Part shown: in pieces, positions 60,392-64,000 of the stretch
Layout of the letters: each line of letters opens with the position of its first letter
How positions within the stretch are numbered: position 1 is the stretch's first letter
Source: Leidyana gryllorum EB-2025a
Taxonomy: Eukaryota > Apicomplexa
DNA length: 64,000 nt
Assembly: GCA_048772705.1 (NCBI GenBank)
Contig: JBLWGC010000204.1
Coordinates: forward strand, 111,884-175,883
Direction of reading: 5' to 3'
Program-made: the position numbers and the translations under genes
The notes under the pieces: model-generated
Told to the model about the DNA's origin: nothing
Databases searched by the model: none
The model's input: only the letters and a program-made list of their open reading frames with translations

Positions 60392-63052
60392 TTATCTGTA
60401 TTGTAGCCACACTGACTGTCCGGGATCGCGTCGCAAGGCCTCTTCGATGGCGGCCATTTCGTTGGTCGACGTTTGAAGCCGTATGATGGAACTTAGAAGG
60501 CTGAGATTCATTGCCGTCTCCTCTGCGGATGGTTGCTGGTATGTGGGTGGTTGAGGAAGTAAGAGTGCTTTTTCAGCATCCGCGGGCGAGACTGGACCTG
60601 TTACAGGACCTCCGCTTTCGGGATCTCCGAAGGGTGGCCGACGGACTGGGTGCAGTGAGTGGTCCCACGGGAAAATCCCTGCCCAGTAGTCTTGTTCGGA
60701 GACGGGATGGGAACAGTTATTCTGTTTAGACTTCTTGGATTTGTGGTTTCGTCTCCGAGTCCTTGACTTTTTCGAATGACCTGTGCCTCCACTGTTGACA
60801 AACGGAAACTGGTTGAGGGTTGGGGGGGGAGTTTCTACTTGTGTCTTGGACATCTTGGCTTCAACGACACCAAACTCATTGTCTGATGGGCGTTTTGTAC
60901 CCAGCTGGACTTTGGCTGGGCGTGATGCTTTACCCCTTGGAGCTTCAGCTTTGGGTTGAGCTGGAAGTGATGCTTTACCTTTCTGAGCTTCTGCTTTGAA
61001 GTTTTCGACGAGTGACTGCAGACTTATGAGGTTCGGGGAGGGTAGGGCTCCAGCCCTGAATGCTGGAAGCGTCCTTGTCGCCCCAGTCACGACAACATTT
61101 CCGTTTCTCAGGAGAACGGGTTTGTCTGCCTCGTCGACTGGAAGTAATGGCGTGGGAGCCCCAGGGGTGGATGGCGGTGGTGGTGGAAGAAGTGAATTTG
61201 CTCCATCTGAATCTGGGTCGGGATGCGGAGGTGGTGGAGGGGGTAGTGGAAGTCCTTCGTTGATACGACCCGTATTTTGGGTTACTTGTCCGTGCAACAG
61301 CGGTCCTGGTAGTGAAAAAGTATTACCTCCGTTCGGTACTTCTCCTTGGCTCGGTCTCTCCCCCAGCTGGAGTAGTTCGCTGTGCTCTACCCTTCGTTGC
61401 TGTACTCCGCCTTGATGCATCCCTCCTCTGTTCCGGATATTTAGCGGCAGTTGTGAATCAGCTCCGCGGATGACCCAGAGTGGCACTCGGTTGTTGACTG
61501 TGGCTTGTGACTGATCTTCATTGTTGTACTTGCAGCAGGCAGTAGCGTCAACTTGATCTGGGAGTGTAACGCTGCCGATGGTGTCGTGAACAGTGTTATC
61601 GTGCTGGTCAACACTTTCGAGCACAAAGTTGAAAGTATCGACATTGACGGGGTTACCCCGTACGGCCTGAATGGTGGCGAAATGATTGTTGTCCATGGGA
61701 AGCTTGATTTTCAAATTCTCGAGATTGGTCCATTCAACTGAGCAGTTGGCGACCTCCAATTCTGTAATCAGTACCTCTGCCCTCCTTCTGAATGCAGTGG
61801 TGGTCTTCAAGTTCCATTGAAGATGATTTTTCGGAGTCCAATCCAGCCCCTGCTCCTTGGAGTTGTCAAAAGCGCGACAAACGCTGTTTAGAGGGAGTCG
61901 ATGTACTTCTCCCTGTCCTTCAGCATGATAGATGATATACATATTCTCGTTCTTCTTGTTCTGACACAAGAACACTTTGGCATTCTGGAGCTCCTTAGCA
62001 GAGGAATTCTTAACTCGGAGGGGTATGAAGATAGATTCATTAGGAGGAAGTTGACTAATGCTTTGCTTTTTGCACAGTAACCGACTGAGAGCTTCAGCCG
62101 AGCCGGGGGCTCCGGGTTGATTGCGAACTGCGAGATTGTTTTCCTGGAGATAGTAAGTGAGGGTGGAATCTGCAACCCTCAGTTCCACCTTGGCCCCCAA
62201 CTTGTTTTTTGTGATTGTTGCGGTGCTTTCATCATCTGCGACAGAAAACTCGATCGGCTTCCATGTCACGCCCAGCTCCTTGACGTCCGCAGCTTCTTCG
62301 ATTTCCATTGCCTCAGTAACTTTGAAGGGAAGCAGGCGATCCTCTTTGTCGAGGAATTCCATCTGCATCTTCGAATCCTTTTCGATGAATTGGATCACAG
62401 CGACGTCTCTGAGCTTTGTCTTGAACTCGGCCTTTTCAGCCACTTTGGTGATCGCATCTCGGAAAGCATGGAAGACTTTGATGCCCACATTTTCCCCAGT
62501 TTTCAGTGTGATGGTATCTCCCCGATCCAATCGCAACAGTTTGGCAGCGCTCAATCGAGTCACGCCGTTGACGCCCGATGTGGTGTATGAAAGTCCTAAA
62601 TTCGTGTTTGGAAGGATCTCGAGAAACGTTTTTCTCCCTCTATCTGCAGCGCGCAAAAGGCCAGGCGCAACCCATGAGCAGCATCCGGCTCTCAAATTCT
62701 CCTCGGCGACCCACCCATGTCCACTTTTGATCTTCTCGAGGCTACCCAATAATTTCAAACGCCCTCGAAACAGGTCCAGAACATCGGTCATATAGGCCGA
62801 CGGCTTGTGAACTTGCGCATCACTCGCTAGTTGACCAGTGTCGAAGGAACTTGATGATGCACCTTCCGCCACGCCCGTACACTCAGATACCGTCTGTGCG
62901 ACAAACACGAGCGGGACTACGACATAATTCCGTCGTCGAGACTGATGCTTGACCCTCAGTCCAACCATCTTGGCGATCCTCACTACCTCAAGTCCCAAAA
63001 AAAATTTTGCTACCGACGGCTGACTTTGGCGCGGTTGAGCGCCCTGATTCAT
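60392..63052 (-). CDS. unknown 886-residue protein, proline-rich C-terminal half
   Basis: Not recognised. Intronless frame. If translation starts at the inner ATG 62968 (MVGLRVKHQSRRRNYVV) the segment YVVVPLVFVAQTVSECTG acts as a signal peptide with a basic n-region; from 63052 it would be an internal membrane segment. Residues about 80-540 look globular and mostly beta/alpha (LRLDRGDTITLKTGENVGIK, KVELRVADSTLTYYLQENNL, NLKIKLPMDNNHFATIQ). About 560-720 are Pro/Gly-rich with a P8-type run (LPLPPPPPPHPDPDSD), followed by two copies of KAEA-x-x-GKAS. A basic cluster near 760 (KKSRTRRRNHKSKKSK) resembles a nuclear signal, which conflicts with secretion. No similarity to F/G beyond composition. 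Confidence 0.55.
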   Translation of the reverse strand: MNQGAQPRQSQPSVAKFFLGLEVVRIAKMVGLRVKHQSRRRNYVVVPLVFVAQTVSECTGVAEGASSSSFDTGQLASDAQVHKPSAYMTDVLDLFRGRLKLLGSLEKIKSGHGWVAEENLRAGCCSWVAPGLLRAADRGRKTFLEILPNTNLGLSYTTSGVNGVTRLSAAKLLRLDRGDTITLKTGENVGIKVFHAFRDAITKVAEKAEFKTKLRDVAVIQFIEKDSKMQMEFLDKEDRLLPFKVTEAMEIEEAADVKELGVTWKPIEFSVADDESTATITKNKLGAKVELRVADSTLTYYLQENNLAVRNQPGAPGSAEALSRLLCKKQSISQLPPNESIFIPLRVKNSSAKELQNAKVFLCQNKKNENMYIIYHAEGQGEVHRLPLNSVCRAFDNSKEQGLDWTPKNHLQWNLKTTTAFRRRAEVLITELEVANCSVEWTNLENLKIKLPMDNNHFATIQAVRGNPVNVDTFNFVLESVDQHDNTVHDTIGSVTLPDQVDATACCKYNNEDQSQATVNNRVPLWVIRGADSQLPLNIRNRGGMHQGGVQQRRVEHSELLQLGERPSQGEVPNGGNTFSLPGPLLHGQVTQNTGRINEGLPLPPPPPPHPDPDSDGANSLLPPPPPSTPGAPTPLLPVDEADKPVLLRNGNVVVTGATRTLPAFRAGALPSPNLISLQSLVENFKAEAQKGKASLPAQPKAEAPRGKASRPAKVQLGTKRPSDNEFGVVEAKMSKTQVETPPPTLNQFPFVNSGGTGHSKKSRTRRRNHKSKKSKQNNCSHPVSEQDYWAGIFPWDHSLHPVRRPPFGDPESGGPVTGPVSPADAEKALLLPQPPTYQQPSAEETAMNLSLLSSIIRLQTSTNEMAAIEEALRRDPGQSVWLQYR

Positions 63053-63269
63053 CTGATCGGCACATTCCGCCCGGACTGAGACCTCTCGAACAGAGTTCTC
63101 TCGATGCCAAGCGCGACACCCGGATCGTGAGATTCACCTTCAAGCACACATACATCTGATGCTGACAGATCTAAATCTGTCGAGCAGGTGAGTAGCTCTG
63201 AGCGGTCTCTGGTATCCTTCACTCACCGCAGAGGGAGTAGTCGCCCAAACTCCATCTCAGTATTCTACT

Positions 63270-64000
63270 GAAGCTGGAGGCGCCCGCTGGTCGTTCCTGC
63301 TACAACTGCGTTCCACAAAGACGCGCTCGGCAAACTGCTCCGTTATAAGGAGTGTGCAACTGTGGAATTGTGGATCCGGGAGACTCGAGGAATACCCAAT
63401 TATCACGCATTGTCTGAGGTCACGTAAGAGCTGTGGTGTGGACCCCAAGCGGTCTCACCGCCAAATTCTCCATCGCTGTTGACGCTTTCGAATGGGTATC
63501 TGACAAAGTCTCACACTTCTATCTCCCACTGACTCTAAAGAGGTGTAAACCCTCAGAGCCCTGCGATTGGAGTCGCGCGACGTTTCTCGACTCTGTCGAC
63601 GGGATTACACTCACCACCCCCGACCCGACGTCAAGGGGCGCCAAACCATTGACTCTTACTGTTCCTCCGACGCGAATACTCACAAGCAACCGGATGTCAG
63701 AGACTTCAATGAACTGAGTAGATTGTTCCGAAGGAAGAGACACCCTGGGCTGTACACATTGGCGCTATAGTCGGGAGACGTCAGGAGACGTCAGAAGAAT
63801 TTACCGCGTGTGCGGGAGTCTTCGATCGCGAAGTGATCCTAAATGGGAGTTCGAGTACCGTTACTTCATCTCTCGGAGAACAGCCCGACGAACGACAGTA
63901 TCTATGAATGTCGAGAAGGGTTATCAATTTCGCAAAATCCATTCAATCTTGCGAATATAGGAATTCAAAGCTCTCAACATGATAATCCACATGATGCTAT
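63270..64000 (+). pseudogene. decayed copy (H) of the F/G family, opposite strand
   Basis: Successive frames match F and G in order: CATVELWIRETRG and YHALSEVT, then a stop where G has Lys; AKFSIAVDAFEWVSD and FYLPLTLKRCKPSEP; DGITLTTPD; RQTIDSYCSSDANTHKQPD and RDFNELSRLF; LYTLAL then stop; VFDREVILN; SLGEQPDERQYL then stop. At least three frame switches and three stops break it, so it is a pseudogene. It runs off the window end. Its plus-strand orientation is opposite to F and G. Confidence 0.7.

Noticed and set aside
1-64000. CRISPR arrays, insertion sequences, integrases, operon-type terminators
   Set aside because: Spliceosomal introns and eukaryotic genes throughout; no direct-repeat/spacer array and no transposase or reverse-transcriptase motif was seen.

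Overview
The window is nuclear DNA of a compact protist genome. Most recognisable genes are broken by short GT-AG introns (mostly 35-70 bp). Spacers between genes are often under 50 bp, and TGA, TAA and TAG all act as stops. A 39-residue form of ribosomal protein eL41, the KKN-containing form of eS7 and the very dense packing fit an alveolate. A Perkinsus-like (Perkinsozoa, dinoflagellate-related) organism is my best guess, inferred from protein style and not proven. All exon boundaries are my own readings of splice sites; where I give an intron, reading frame and protein similarity resume across it.

Left part (1 to about 34.5 kb) is a housekeeping region. In order: the 3' end of eS7; a minus-strand head-to-tail trio GLDC / 128-residue unknown / RCL1 with gaps of 26 and 13 bp; NMNAT divergent from GLDC; a LENG1-type Cir_N protein convergent with NMNAT and divergent from an importin-alpha-like gene; two small unknown genes; two tandem eL41 copies with identical proteins; an FG-rich CCCH nucleoporin (NUP42-like); a nine-exon Ariadne-type RBR ubiquitin ligase; a nine-exon secreted protein of unknown family; three tandem secreted GMC oxidoreductases; an ESCRT-III subunit overlapping the last of them; a TMEM87-type seven-TM protein; a histidine-phosphatase-superfamily enzyme; the spliceosomal helicase PRP28/DDX23; and a small secreted proline-rich protein.

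Right part (34.8 kb to the end) looks different. Genes are long, almost all intronless, repeat-bearing and unrecognised. Five head-to-tail ORFs (A-E, 34.8-48.3 kb) share a helical domain I do not recognise; A and E carry it twice, while B and C are broken. D and E contain coding minisatellites. A gene-poor stretch (48.3-51.9 kb) holds four copies (R1-R4) of a hairpin-rich element. In R1-R4 the stems are kept while their sequences change, and each copy follows a 15-bp palindrome at a fixed distance. This is the best candidate for an undescribed system: a structured, probably snRNA-like RNA family. Beyond it lie a secreted, probably GPI-anchored six-hairpin-glycosidase-like protein, a PPPDE/DESI-type thiol peptidase gene with a frame break, two related minus-strand ORFan genes (F, G) plus a decayed third copy (H) on the other strand, a hairpin cluster at 59.5-59.7 kb, and an 886-residue unknown protein.

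Functionally the left side contributes translation, rRNA maturation, splicing, nuclear transport, one-carbon and NAD metabolism, membrane traffic and ubiquitination. The right side looks like a lineage-specific, fast-evolving region. Compact spacing, overlapping neighbours and T6 boxes near starts would fit a dinoflagellate-like transcription and trans-splicing regime, but I found no spliced-leader gene in the window.
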